In this document: in pieces, positions 9,534 to 17,984 of the stretch
How the letters are laid out: every line of letters starts with the position of its first letter
Position numbering within the stretch: position 1 is the first letter of the stretch
NCBI RefSeq assembly: GCF_004458765.1
Contig: NZ_SPJX01000167.1
Coordinates: 124,001-188,000, forward strand
Direction of reading: 5' to 3'
Source of the DNA: Microvirga pakistanensis
GTDB lineage: Bacteria; Pseudomonadota; Alphaproteobacteria; Rhizobiales; Beijerinckiaceae
Length of the DNA stretch: 64,000 bases
Notes under the pieces: model-generated
Databases searched by the model: none
The model's input: the letters and a program-made list of their open reading frames with translations, nothing else
What the model was told of the DNA's origin: nothing
Program-made: the position numbers and the translations under genes

Positions 9534-9628
9534 GACGCCTGCTTATCGGCGAAATGCCTGGCACCGCCTCAGACCTTCCCGGTGCATATGATCGAGAAGG
9601 TTCCCGCCAATCGTCTTGGCTGAATCGA

Positions 9629-9703
9629 TCAGAACAAGAGAAACAGGAGAATGATGATAGGGATCGGAATGCCGATGAGCCAAAGGAGTGCGCCTTTGAA
9701 CAT
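9629..9703 (-). CDS. 24-residue hydrophobic membrane peptide
   Basis: Reads MFKGALLWLIGIPIPIIIL followed by LFLLF and a stop. It is a single transmembrane segment with a Gly-Ile-Pro-Ile-Pro kink. The start has an AGGAG ribosome site seven bases upstream. Short peptides of this kind with a conserved IGIPIP core occur in many alphaproteobacteria, usually unannotated. It lies between the DUF1440 gene and a conserved hypothetical gene, all on the minus strand. Role unknown. Confidence 0.65.
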   Translation of the reverse strand: MFKGALLWLIGIPIPIIILLFLLF

Positions 9704-9784
9704 GGTAGTCTCCTGGTTTCGTGCGCTGGGGCTGTGGATGCAACTCCGACGCGACCTCTTGGTTCAAGCCGGTGATCTATCGCC

Positions 9785-10060
9785 TCACTTTGTCTTCAGG
9801 TTGGAGAACATCAGCACCTTGCGCTCAAGGTCAAAAGTCGTGTGATCACTCAGACGAAACAGCCTCAACATCGGCTCAAGGTCGTCGGCGTCTGGCTGAA
9901 GGATGTATTCCTCAACGCCATTGTCGAGAATAAGCTGGACCGTGAACTTACCCGCCTCGCCGCGCCCCTGCTCGGTCCAGGACGCCTGGATGTCCGTGAC
10001 CTGCCGCACCTTATAGTGCCGCTCCAATTGCTCCGATTGCCTCTCGTTCTGGTCTGCCAT
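9785..10060 (-). CDS. Conserved hypothetical protein, 91 residues
   Basis: Starts MADQNERQSEQLERHYKVRQV; a soluble acidic protein with an apparent beta-rich core (KFTVQLILDNGVEEYILQP) and a C-terminal FRLSDHTTFDLERKVLMF. The ATG at 10060 is preceded by GGAGCCCACC. A GGAAC with a CTTT 17 bases later lies about 75 bases upstream, a weak EcfG-like match. I do not recognise a named domain. Confidence 0.6.
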   Translation of the reverse strand: MADQNERQSEQLERHYKVRQVTDIQASWTEQGRGEAGKFTVQLILDNGVEEYILQPDADDLEPMLRLFRLSDHTTFDLERKVLMFSNLKTK

Positions 10061-10331
10061 GGTGGGCTCCGTTTGCTGCTGACTGTTGCGAGTTGCGAGG
10101 TAGGGCTCGCCAGCCTGTAAAGAGGTGTACATCGGCCGTGTTCCATTAAGTTTTTTCTGACGCCCTTACAGCTCCGACACCGCCTGGTCGTCTCAATGTG
10201 CTCACCGAGGGAAAGGTCCGGGAATGGGCAAACTCCCTGGCCTCCAAGACAGGGGATCGCGTTCTGACCGCGACGGACCAGCCTCGCTCCGACAAATCTG
10301 CGCGATGCTCATATCATCTGCTCGTCGCGGT

Positions 10332-12020
10332 TCAGATCGAGAGCTCCTCGATGCTTCGCGGCTCCGTTGCGGGGCGGCCGTTCTCCTGGCGGCGTGCATT
10401 GCCTCGGATCTCGTACGCCTTCAGGCGCGCGCGCATGATTGAGCCGAGCGGCCGGTGAGCGGCCAGGCTGTGCGAGGGACAGAACAGCAACTCCTCGTCC
10501 AGGGATTGGCGCTTGGCGTCGAAGGCATCCTGCGGTGGCAGGACCAGGCGGGCGACGGGCCGATACGGGCTCTCCTCCTCCGGCCACTCGACATTGGCAT
10601 TCTCCACCGGCATGCGCTCCAGATCGGTGCAGAGCTGAATGCCGACTTCGTATTCGGCCGGGTTGTCGCGGAAGTACTCCACAACGGCCGTTCGAAGACC
10701 GTTCTCGTCAGCGGGCGTGAAGCCTGCTCTCACCAGTTCGTTCAGGCGGGGCATGTCGGGCCGGACCCGGAGCTTGGCGATGTAGTCGCCATAACGGAAC
10801 GGGCATTGGCTGTAATAAGCCTCTGCCAACGGATGGTTGAATGGGTGACCGTAAAAGTCGAGGTTGGCGCTGTCCAGTCCGACCGCGTTGAGCGCTGCAT
10901 TGGCCACGCGGGATGTCGTTGAGACCGCTTGCTTCACGCCCTCCGGCAGCGGCATGGCCGCTTCTGTCGCGGTGATCTGGGCCAAGAACACCTTGGCGGT
11001 GGGAGCGATGAACACCTTGCCGGTGTCGAGCACCCAATCCTGGGTCACCTCACCCTGATGGCCGGGCAGCATCTCGCCTTCCACACCGATGACTTTGAGC
11101 GCCATGCCGCGCGGGGTGGACACCCGGCGGTCGTCGAGGAACTCGCCCGGCACCTGGGCGAGGCGCACAACAACCGGGTAGGTCCGAGGTGCCGCAAACA
11201 ACCCCTGACGCAGCTCGGAGGGTAAATTCTCCAGAACCCGCAACTCGCCCCGCACAATCCCGTGCGCCTTGGCATGCGAGGTGCGGACAGAACGGCCGTA
11301 GCGCTCCCGCGTGGTCCGGCCACCGCTGGCCATCACCTCGATGATCCTGTCGGTTGTCTCCTGTTCGTCCGGCCCGATCTCCTCGACATCGTCTCGGTAG
11401 CGAACGAAGGAGGGCTTTGCCGTGGAGCGTCTCTGATCATGCCCTTTCCTTGAAGGCAGCCGTGGGTCGCGAGTGTCAAAGGATACGGTGAAGGCCCGGC
11501 AGAGGGCATCGGTCACAAGGCCATAGGCCAAGTGGGCGACAAGGCCGCGGGCGTGGGCGGTCCAGGGATAATCCTGCGGCCTGCCGGACAGGCCCAGAGC
11601 GGCATTGATCCCTTCGTCCTTGATGAGAAACAAGCCCAGCCCGAACAGGCTGCCCCTGCCCGCATCGAGGTAGCCGATGCGCCCGCGCAGGGCGCCATAA
11701 AGCGCCCCGGGCACCATGCCCAGCCCGTAGTGCACGGCGAGGCCGGCCGTATCGAGCTGGCGTCGCGTCAGGGTCTGTCCGGCCCGGTCTGCGGTTTCCA
11801 CGGCCACAACTTGGGCCGGATCCATGCCTCGGGGACGGGCCCGCCGGGTCTGCTGGCGTGTCCGGCTGTTGTCGAGGCCACCCCGGAAGTTGAACCAGTC
11901 GATGCGGTCCATCACCCAGACGGCCGCCAATCCTGCCGCCGCGCCTGCCAGGGCATCCAGAACGATGTCCGCGGATCCGGAAGAAGGTGCGTCGGCTCGG
12001 TCTCGTGCGGGTTGTGGCAT
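10332..12020 (-). CDS. Fusion of a DUF1440-like membrane domain with a catalase-like haem protein
   Basis: 562 residues. Residues ~15-165 resemble the DUF1440 protein at 8931-9476 (LDALAGAAAGLAAVWVMDR, TAGLAVHYGLG, IKDEGINAALGLSG). From ~200 onward it is a catalase-family protein of the y4iL-like type. TSHAKAHGIVRGEL carries the likely distal histidine, PRGMALKVIGVEG follows, and FYGHPFNHPLAEAYYSQCPF with RYGDYIAKL is characteristic of this branch. Typical y4iL-like proteins lack the membrane half. The ATG at 12020 has GGGAAGGA upstream; the frame extends to 12146 without a better start. A membrane-tethered peroxide- or lipid-peroxide-acting haem enzyme is plausible. Confidence 0.8.
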   Translation of the reverse strand: MPQPARDRADAPSSGSADIVLDALAGAAAGLAAVWVMDRIDWFNFRGGLDNSRTRQQTRRARPRGMDPAQVVAVETADRAGQTLTRRQLDTAGLAVHYGLGMVPGALYGALRGRIGYLDAGRGSLFGLGLFLIKDEGINAALGLSGRPQDYPWTAHARGLVAHLAYGLVTDALCRAFTVSFDTRDPRLPSRKGHDQRRSTAKPSFVRYRDDVEEIGPDEQETTDRIIEVMASGGRTTRERYGRSVRTSHAKAHGIVRGELRVLENLPSELRQGLFAAPRTYPVVVRLAQVPGEFLDDRRVSTPRGMALKVIGVEGEMLPGHQGEVTQDWVLDTGKVFIAPTAKVFLAQITATEAAMPLPEGVKQAVSTTSRVANAALNAVGLDSANLDFYGHPFNHPLAEAYYSQCPFRYGDYIAKLRVRPDMPRLNELVRAGFTPADENGLRTAVVEYFRDNPAEYEVGIQLCTDLERMPVENANVEWPEEESPYRPVARLVLPPQDAFDAKRQSLDEELLFCPSHSLAAHRPLGSIMRARLKAYEIRGNARRQENGRPATEPRSIEELSI

Positions 12021-12354
12021 GACAGGTCCTTCCCGTGGTGGTGCGCCTGTGAGCGAGGACCACGCGTGGGTCTCGCGCCCTGACCTCCAATCGGAAAACG
12101 CATCGAGTGTTCCAGCTTCGCCATTCGTCAGTATGCCTGTTCGCACAGCACATGGTGTCGGAACCGAGGCTGCGGCCGGTCATTGACGACGGAGGCAGCC
12201 TCCGGCCCGATCCCGGCAAGCAGTTCCGGATCGCTTCGATGGTCCAAGAGACGATGTATCAGTGACAGTTTTAGATCCAGCGTCACCCGCTCATAGGAGG
12301 AACTCCCTCTGGGCCGCAGTTGATCGTGCTCCGGCCGATCTAACGACTCCAATG

Positions 12355-12440
12355 GATCATCCACTGCCAATCCCATGACCTCTAGGAACGTCCGATATTC
12401 CTGGCGAGAACAGACTCTGGATTTGCTTCCGAGAGATGCC
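12355..12440 (+). repeat. Intergenic repeat family, copy 1
   Basis: First of five ~86-bp related copies, recognised by AGGAACGTCCG, TTCCT, CAGACTCTGG and TTCCGAGAGATGCC in fixed order. It aligns without gaps to the copy at 15655-15740. It lies in the 544-bp space between the catalase fusion and the kinase gene (12021-12564), where I see no convincing gene. Confidence 0.7.
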
Positions 12441-12564
12441 AGGAGGCGACATTTGGATTTTACGCCGTATCTCCTCCCGTCTCTCCCCCAAGTTCTTTAG
12501 AGCGACTTTCGAAGACGGGCATCGAACGGAACCGTTGCACAGGTTCCAGCCCGCAGTCGCAGAT

Positions 12565-13653
12565 CTACGCCACAGGGGCTTCGACAGTGCACACGACGCC
12601 GGTGGGAGGAAAGGCAATCGCCACCTGACCATCCAGATCCTGCGCCAGGGTGCGTTCGATCAGACGTGACCCGAAGCCCCGCCGGCTCGGAGCCACCACC
12701 GCCGGCCCCCCGGCCTCGATCCAGCGCAAGCTCAGGCGCGGTGGCGCGGTTCCGTTTTGCAGATCCCACGACACCTCAATGGTGCCGGTCTTGTTGGACA
12801 AGGCCCCATACTTCACAGCATTGGTCGCCAGCTCATGCAGCGCCATCGCCAGCGCCAGCGACATGCGCGGCGTGATCCGCACATGCGGCCCTTTGATGTG
12901 GAAACGGCTCTCCCCTGAGTTCTCATAAGGTCTAAGGGCATTTGCGACCACTTCGACCAGGTCTGCGCCTTCCCAGCTCTCGCGGGTGAGCACGTCGTGG
13001 GCCCGGGACAGAGCCAGCAGACGCTTCTCCAACGCCTCACGGGCGTCCGCTTTCGTTTCCGCGGTACGCAAGGTCTGGGCTGAGATGGATTGTACGGTTG
13101 CGAGCGTGTTCTTCACCCGATGGTTCAACTCATTGATGAGTACCCTCTGATGCTCGGCCGCGCGCCTTTCCTTGTCGAGCGCCGCTCTCAGCCGCTCCTC
13201 GCCATCGTGCAACTCCTCCAGCCGGGCCCGTGCCTCGTATTGCCGACGCCGTCCCCGCAAGGCGGAGCGGGCGACGCTCACCAGCGTGCCGGCATGAAAA
13301 GGGCGTTCCAGAAAGATCACGTTGCCGAGAACGTCGGAGAGACGCGCCAGGGCCGGATTGCGCTCAACCCCACCGCCGCGACGGGTGAGGAGCACGAAGG
13401 CGAAGTCAGACCAGGGGGGTTGGTCCGACAGCCAACGGGAAAGCTCCTTCAAATCGGTGGTGCGGAAAGCTTCGTCGGTGATGAGCGCAAAGCCCGCACC
13501 CCGCGCGATCTCACGTACCAGCGCGGGCAGGTCGGGGCAGATCTCGGCCGCGAGCCCCGCAGCTTGCAGGATGTCCGCCGCAACAGCCGCATCCCGTCCA
13601 TGCGGCGCCAGGATGAGCGCCCGCTCCGAATGGAGGTGAAGTGTTTCGCTCAT
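12565..13653 (-). CDS. HWE-family histidine kinase with N-terminal pseudo-receiver
   Basis: 362 residues, no membrane segment. Residues ~1-125 have a receiver-like fold pattern (RALILAPHGRD, FALITDEAF, VIFLERPF). The usual acidic pair is absent and the conserved lysine before the Pro-Phe is arginine, so it looks like a pseudo-receiver. The phosphoacceptor region is LINELNHRVKNTLATVQS, followed by the ATPase N-box MALHELATNAVKYGAL and the WxE motif (WIEAGG) that names the HWE family. The start at 13653 lies one base after the KaiC stop, so it is translationally coupled to KaiC. Confidence 0.88.
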   Translation of the reverse strand: MSETLHLHSERALILAPHGRDAAVAADILQAAGLAAEICPDLPALVREIARGAGFALITDEAFRTTDLKELSRWLSDQPPWSDFAFVLLTRRGGGVERNPALARLSDVLGNVIFLERPFHAGTLVSVARSALRGRRRQYEARARLEELHDGEERLRAALDKERRAAEHQRVLINELNHRVKNTLATVQSISAQTLRTAETKADAREALEKRLLALSRAHDVLTRESWEGADLVEVVANALRPYENSGESRFHIKGPHVRITPRMSLALAMALHELATNAVKYGALSNKTGTIEVSWDLQNGTAPPRLSLRWIEAGGPAVVAPSRRGFGSRLIERTLAQDLDGQVAIAFPPTGVVCTVEAPVA

Positions 13654-13654
13654 G

Positions 13655-15151
13655 TCAGCGGTCTTCGAGCAGCCGGGCGCGGTCCCCATTGGCCAAGACC
13701 GGAGTGCCGCGCAGAACACCCTGGAAGCCCTCCAGGGGTCCGCCGATGGCAATGCCTCTGCGGTCGATCCGGATCTCCCGGATGGTGTTCTCGTGCGTGC
13801 CGAACCGCTTCTTGATGATCGAGATCGCCCGACGAACCTGGCCGAAGGCCTCGAAATAGCGCAGCAGGATCACCGTGTCGGCCAGGTAGGTGATGTCGAC
13901 GGAGGACTTCATGTCGCCGACAAGGCCATGCTGGGCGAAGGTCAGGAAGGTCGAGGCACCCTGCCGGTTCAGGTACTGCAACAGCTCATGGATATGCAGG
14001 ATGAGAAAGTTCTCGTCCGGCATGGCGGATTGGTAGCCGTTGAGGCCGTCGATCACGACCGTCTTGACGCTGTTGCGATCAACCCTTGCCCTTACCCTGT
14101 GGGCAAATTCTCCCGGCGATAGCTCGGCGGCGTCAACCTGCTCGATGAACAGGTGCCCGCTGGCACGCAACGCGTCGAGGTCGATGCCCATCAGTTTGGT
14201 CCGGTCGATCAGGAGACCGAGTTCCTCGTCGAAAATGAACAAGGCGGCCTTCTCTCCACGTAATGCGGCAGCGACCGCGAACTGCACGGTCAGCAGGGAT
14301 TTGCCCGACCCGGCCGGCCCCATGACCAGCGTGCTGGAGCCCTGCTCGATGCCGCCGCCGAGGAGTTCGTCGAGTTCACCGATGCCGCTGGTGAGCACGT
14401 TGCGGGCAAAGCCGGTCTTGTGCTCGCCGGAAACCAGCCGCGGAAAGACCTGGACGCCACCCTCAGTGATGATGAAGTCGTGGAAGCCGCCCCGGAACGA
14501 CTGGCCGCGGTACTTGATCACCCGCAGGCGGCGGCGCTCGGCTCCATAGGTTGGGGTGAGCTCCTCCAGGCGGATCACCCCATGGGCGAGGCTGTGAACA
14601 GTCTTGTCGTTTATGTCGGTGGTCAGGTCATCCAGCATCAGCACCGTCGCACCCCGCTGCGCGAAGTAGTGCTTCATGGCCAGGATCTGACGGCGGTAGC
14701 GCAGGGAGCTCTGCGCCAGGAGCCGGATCTCGGACAGGCTGTCGATCACGATCCGGACCGGCTGGGTCCGGTCGATGGCTTCGAACACGGCCTTGGTGGT
14801 CTCGCCGAGCTCAAGATCGGACGAGTAGAGCAGGCTCTGCTGGTGCTCGTCATCGAGCAGGTTCTCCGGCGGCACGAGCTCGAACACCTGAACGCCGTCG
14901 CTGATGGTCCAGCCATGCGAGGCCGCACCCTCGCGCAACTCCCGCTCCGTCTCCGACATGGTGATGTAGAGCCCGATTTCTCCGGCCCTGGCGCCTTCAA
15001 GCAGGAACTGAAGCGCAATGGTGGTCTTGCCGGTACCGGGGCTGCCCTCCAGCAGGTAGACATGTCCAGGGGACAAACCTCCAACGAGGATGTCGTCTAG
15101 CCCCGCAACCCCGGTCCGTGCTTTCGGGGAGGCCTGCGGTTTAGCGGTCAT
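13655..15151 (-). CDS. kaiC: KaiC-like double RecA ATPase
   Basis: 498 residues with two RecA/KaiC domains. The first has Walker A GSPGTGKTT and the acidic MSETERELREG; the second has Walker A GPAGSGKSLL and FDEELGLL. This is the length of cyanobacterial KaiC. The ATG at 15151 overlaps the end of the HigA-like gene; the frame begins 12 bases earlier with TTG. It is followed directly by an HWE kinase, and no kaiB is in the window. Non-cyanobacterial KaiC proteins are tied to stress adaptation more often than to rhythms, so a clock role is not implied. Confidence 0.9.
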   Translation of the reverse strand: MTAKPQASPKARTGVAGLDDILVGGLSPGHVYLLEGSPGTGKTTIALQFLLEGARAGEIGLYITMSETERELREGAASHGWTISDGVQVFELVPPENLLDDEHQQSLLYSSDLELGETTKAVFEAIDRTQPVRIVIDSLSEIRLLAQSSLRYRRQILAMKHYFAQRGATVLMLDDLTTDINDKTVHSLAHGVIRLEELTPTYGAERRRLRVIKYRGQSFRGGFHDFIITEGGVQVFPRLVSGEHKTGFARNVLTSGIGELDELLGGGIEQGSSTLVMGPAGSGKSLLTVQFAVAAALRGEKAALFIFDEELGLLIDRTKLMGIDLDALRASGHLFIEQVDAAELSPGEFAHRVRARVDRNSVKTVVIDGLNGYQSAMPDENFLILHIHELLQYLNRQGASTFLTFAQHGLVGDMKSSVDITYLADTVILLRYFEAFGQVRRAISIIKKRFGTHENTIREIRIDRRGIAIGGPLEGFQGVLRGTPVLANGDRARLLEDR

Positions 15152-15491
15152 GACGAAGTCCAATCTCTTTCTGAAGAGCGGCCGGAAGAGTGTGGGTCGG
15201 GATCAACCCGAGCACGCCAGCGAGCGCCTGTTCGGCGTGCCAGAGGTCGTACTGTTGCTGGCGGCCAAGCCAGAAGTGCGGTGTCGTGCCCGAGAGCCGC
15301 GCCAGACGGGTGGCCATCTCGGGACTGACCGCAGCCGTGCCAGCGAGAACCCGGTGCAGCGTTTGACGTGCGATGCGAAGCTCGCGAGCGGCTTGGCTGA
15401 CGGAGAGGCCAAGGCCAGGCAGAACCCGGTCACGCAGGATCCACCCCGGATGAGGCGGAGCGACGGGGAGAGACTCTCGGGAGCGAACCAT
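15141..15491 (-). CDS. HigA-family (XRE) antitoxin-like regulator, no toxin partner seen
   Basis: 116 residues. HPGWILRDRVLPGLGLSVSQ, the helix-turn-helix AARELRIARQTLHRVL, then MATRLARLSGTTPHFWLG and QQQYDLW are typical of HigA antitoxins. HigA is normally encoded just after a HigB/RelE toxin; none is visible upstream on this strand up to 15.95 kb. It overlaps kaiC by 11 bases and is the first gene of a HigA-KaiC-kinase operon, so it may regulate that operon rather than neutralise a toxin. Confidence 0.82.
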   Translation of the reverse strand: MVRSRESLPVAPPHPGWILRDRVLPGLGLSVSQAARELRIARQTLHRVLAGTAAVSPEMATRLARLSGTTPHFWLGRQQQYDLWHAEQALAGVLGLIPTHTLPAALQKEIGLRHDR

Positions 15492-15654
15492 GATCTTGGC
15501 CTAGCCTATTCAACTGTAGCGTTATGGGCGACAGGCCTCCAAAAACAAGAGCTGCCACAGATCTCAGCAGAGTCAATCTGGCCGCTTACCCCGCAGACCG
15601 TTCAAAAAGGCCTCGTGCCCCCTCATCATTCCAGGGGCGGGAAGGTCGGCAGCG

Positions 15655-15740
15655 GGTCATCCTCTGCCGATCCCCTGACCTCCAGGAACGTCCGGTGTTC
15701 CTCGCGAGAGCAGACTTTGGGTCTACTTCCGAGAGGTGCC
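15655..15740 (+). repeat. Intergenic repeat family, copy 2
   Basis: Second copy (CAGGAACGTCCGGTGTTCCT, later TCTACTTCCGAGAGGTGCC). It sits in the 455-bp space 15492-15946, between the divergent HigA-like gene and the small gene at 15947. Nothing else is evident there. Confidence 0.75.
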
Positions 15741-15946
15741 ATTTTGAGGCGTTCCGGTCTCACAGCATGTCGTAGTCCGAATCCTCGGCTGCTTGCCTTA
15801 GAATTTCGCAGAAGCCCGTCTGCGGAATGGCCAAGCCCGATCTATGTGAAAGACCCTGAGCTCCACCAAGCATATTGTGGAGATCTATCCCCTGGGTGTC
15901 GGCCATTTGGCAATTGACCTTTCGCCCCAATCGGAAGGCGAAGTTT

Positions 15947-16174
15947 ATGCCTCTCGACATCTCGTTTATGCCTATGAGCGTGCTCATCGACGGCTATGAT
16001 ACTGACGGCAGGCTCGTCCTCGCAGACAACCAGCTTGCCGCCGTGTTCGTGCGCCTCGACGGGACGCACCATGACGCCCAGCACAAGGGGTGGTGGCACC
16101 TGGAAGCCGGGTTCGGCAAGTGCAACAGCCAGAGAGCGCTCCTGTTCAGGACGCCTGAGGAGGCCGCAGCCTGA
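15947..16174 (+). CDS. Small conserved hypothetical protein (paralogue of the gene at 30201-30446)
   Basis: 75 residues. DTDGRLVLADNQLAAVFVRL, then GWWHLEAGFGKC and a C-terminal FRTPEEAAA match in order DEEGMLVFDEEQRLVAVLTHL, GHWFLEAKFG and YRDLDAAQEA of the protein at 30201-30446. The ATG at 15947 has GGAAGGCGAAG upstream. Soluble, function unknown; the repeated W-LEA-FG core suggests a small regulatory or binding fold. Confidence 0.6.
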   Translation: MPLDISFMPMSVLIDGYDTDGRLVLADNQLAAVFVRLDGTHHDAQHKGWWHLEAGFGKCNSQRALLFRTPEEAAA

Positions 16175-16205
16175 GTGGGACAAACCCTGATGGGCAGGAC
16201 CCCAG

Positions 16206-16909
16206 TCAACACCTAAAGGACGACGGGGCTGGTGACCTCAGCCCTCGATCTCGCCACCGAAGAGATACTGCTGGCGAATGGGGAGCGGCGAGCGCTCCAC
16301 CAATGATCAGGCCGAGAACGACGGTTCCATAGCGGCTCAGATCGAGACTGAAGAGGAACGTGACCGATACCGCCATGGTCACGAAGAACTCGCAGACACT
16401 GACCGAGCCGATGCTGTGGCGGGCGCTTTCGCCACGGGCGATCAGGGTCGAGTTAACCATCGGTCCCCAGCCACCGCCGCCGATCGCATCCAGGAAGCCG
16501 CCACCGAGTCCAATCGGGAGGATGCCGATGAAGCGTATCCCGGCTGACTTCCCGGTGAAGATCCGCCGCGTGATCAACAGGGTCATGCCAGCCAGGTAGA
16601 CTACCACAAACACCTTGACGGCATTCTCCGGCAGTCCCGTCAGGATGAAGGCTCCGACGATCCCACCCGCCACGCCAGCCGGAGCCAGCCGCATGACCAG
16701 CCCCCAATCCACGTTGCGGTTCCACGCATGGGACGCACCGGCCAGCCCGGAGGTGACACACTCGGCGGCATGGACGCTGGTGCTGGGGAGGCACCGGAGG
16801 CCAGGAGAGCCGAGGTCGCAATCAGGCCGTAGGCCATCCCGAGCGCCCCATCGATCAACTGGGCCACGAAGCCGAGCACGAGATAGAAGCCGAAATCGTA
16901 GGACAGCAT
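16206..16909 (-). pseudogene. Sulfite exporter TauE/SafE family permease, frameshifted
   Basis: The N-terminus MLSYDFGFYLVLGFVAQLID then GALGMAYGLIATS is in one frame from the ATG at 16909. The homologous continuation (SVHAAECVTSGLAGASHAW, GGIVGAFILTGLPENAVKVF, GLGGGFLDAIGGGGWGP) is in another. The frames must switch around 16778-16792, near the SxSVHxAE motif. The C-terminal end after GGALAAP also diverges from the family, and deleting one C there would restore a short tail. One or two indels therefore disable the gene unless they are sequencing errors. The family exports sulfite or sulfonate across the inner membrane. Confidence 0.75.
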
Positions 16910-17160
16910 CACGTGCTCCGCGCAAGGTCGACATCGCGGCACAACGTACAGCCTGGACCTTGGTTGCAGCGCAATGGAGAACAAGAGTGTTTAGGGACAC
17001 ACCTGTCATAGGAGGGGCTAACCGCCTCTCCAGTGGCTGGGCTTCGAGCGGCGAGAGATGGGCGTGTCCAAGAACGCTTCGCCGTCTACCCACTACGAGA
17101 GGATGATGGGACAAAGGCGCCCTCCGGACGTTCTCTCCGGCGGAACCCGGAGAACCTGCC

Positions 17161-17892
17161 ATGGCGTTTTCGGCGTTGACGGCAGACCATCGCAGAAACT
17201 GGCTCCTCGCAGCTCTGGAGCCTGAGGATCTTGCCTACCTCGAGCCGAACCTAGAGGTCGTGATCCTGCCGAAAGGGACGATCCTCTATGAGCCTGGTGA
17301 TCGCATCCGCTACACCTACTTCCCGCACGACTCCATTGTCGGCCTGATCAACATCCTGGAAGAGGGCCAGTTCGTCGAGGTGGCGTCCTTCGGGCGCGAG
17401 GGGCTGTTCGGCCTGATCAGCGCCATTGTCTCGCGCGAGGCCTTCGGGCGCTACAAGGTGCAGGTGCCGGGCACCGCCTCCCGGATCGCCATCGACCGGA
17501 TGCAGGAGGTGATGCGCGCGTGCCCTAAGATCCAGCGGCTGGTGCTCAGCTACAGCGAAGCGCTCTTGGCCCAGACCTTCCAGACGGTGTCCTGCAATGC
17601 CATTCACACAGTCGAGGCGCGCTGCTGCAACTGGATCTTGAGCACGCGGGACCGAATTGATGAGGACCTCCTGCCCCTGACCCATGCGGATCTAGCCGAA
17701 TTGCTCGGGGTGCAGCGTTCCACGGTTAGTACCATCCTGCGGACGTTCCAGACGCAGGGGCTGATCACGCAGCAGCGCGGCGGCATTGTCATTGCAGATC
17801 GCCCTGGCCTCCAGGACCTCGCCTGCGAATGCTACGGTAAGATCCGCCAGACCTTCGCACGCTTGCTGCCCGTGCCGTCATCCTGGACCTGA
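17161..17892 (+). CDS. Crp/Fnr family transcriptional regulator
   Basis: 243 residues. The N-terminal cyclic-nucleotide-type barrel includes LPKGTILYEPGDRIRYTYFP and GREGLFGLI. The C-terminal winged helix is LTHADLAELLGVQRSTVSTI, with recognition helix around RSTVSTILR. There is no Fnr-type cysteine cluster, so it is not an oxygen sensor of that kind. This subtype is common in multiple copies in Methylobacteriaceae. The ATG at 17161 follows ACCCGGAGAACCTGCC. Confidence 0.9.
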   Translation: MAFSALTADHRRNWLLAALEPEDLAYLEPNLEVVILPKGTILYEPGDRIRYTYFPHDSIVGLINILEEGQFVEVASFGREGLFGLISAIVSREAFGRYKVQVPGTASRIAIDRMQEVMRACPKIQRLVLSYSEALLAQTFQTVSCNAIHTVEARCCNWILSTRDRIDEDLLPLTHADLAELLGVQRSTVSTILRTFQTQGLITQQRGGIVIADRPGLQDLACECYGKIRQTFARLLPVPSSWT

Positions 17893-17895
17893 CTG

Positions 17896-17922
17896 GGTTC
17901 CGTGGCATTAATGCCGGAAACC
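17896..17922. other. Inverted repeat after the Crp/Fnr gene
   Basis: A 12-bp perfect palindrome GGCATTAATGCC flanked by GGTTCCG and GGAAACC, starting four bases after the stop codon. It could be a terminator hairpin or an operator for the downstream ParD-like gene. Confidence 0.45.
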
Positions 17923-17984
17923 TAGCCTACAAGTCGGCACGTGTGACACAGCTTGACACTCTTCCTTCTCCTAGCTGGCAGGTT

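Noticed and set aside
12128..12376. 82-codon minus-strand frame between the catalase fusion and the kinase
   Set aside because: Part of it is the intergenic repeat read backwards; no ribosome site or domain.
13655..15151. A circadian clock locus
   Set aside because: KaiC alone is present, with no kaiA or kaiB in the window; non-cyanobacterial KaiC does not by itself imply a clock.
15141..15491. A complete HigBA toxin-antitoxin pair
   Set aside because: No HigB/RelE-like frame lies beside the HigA-like gene.
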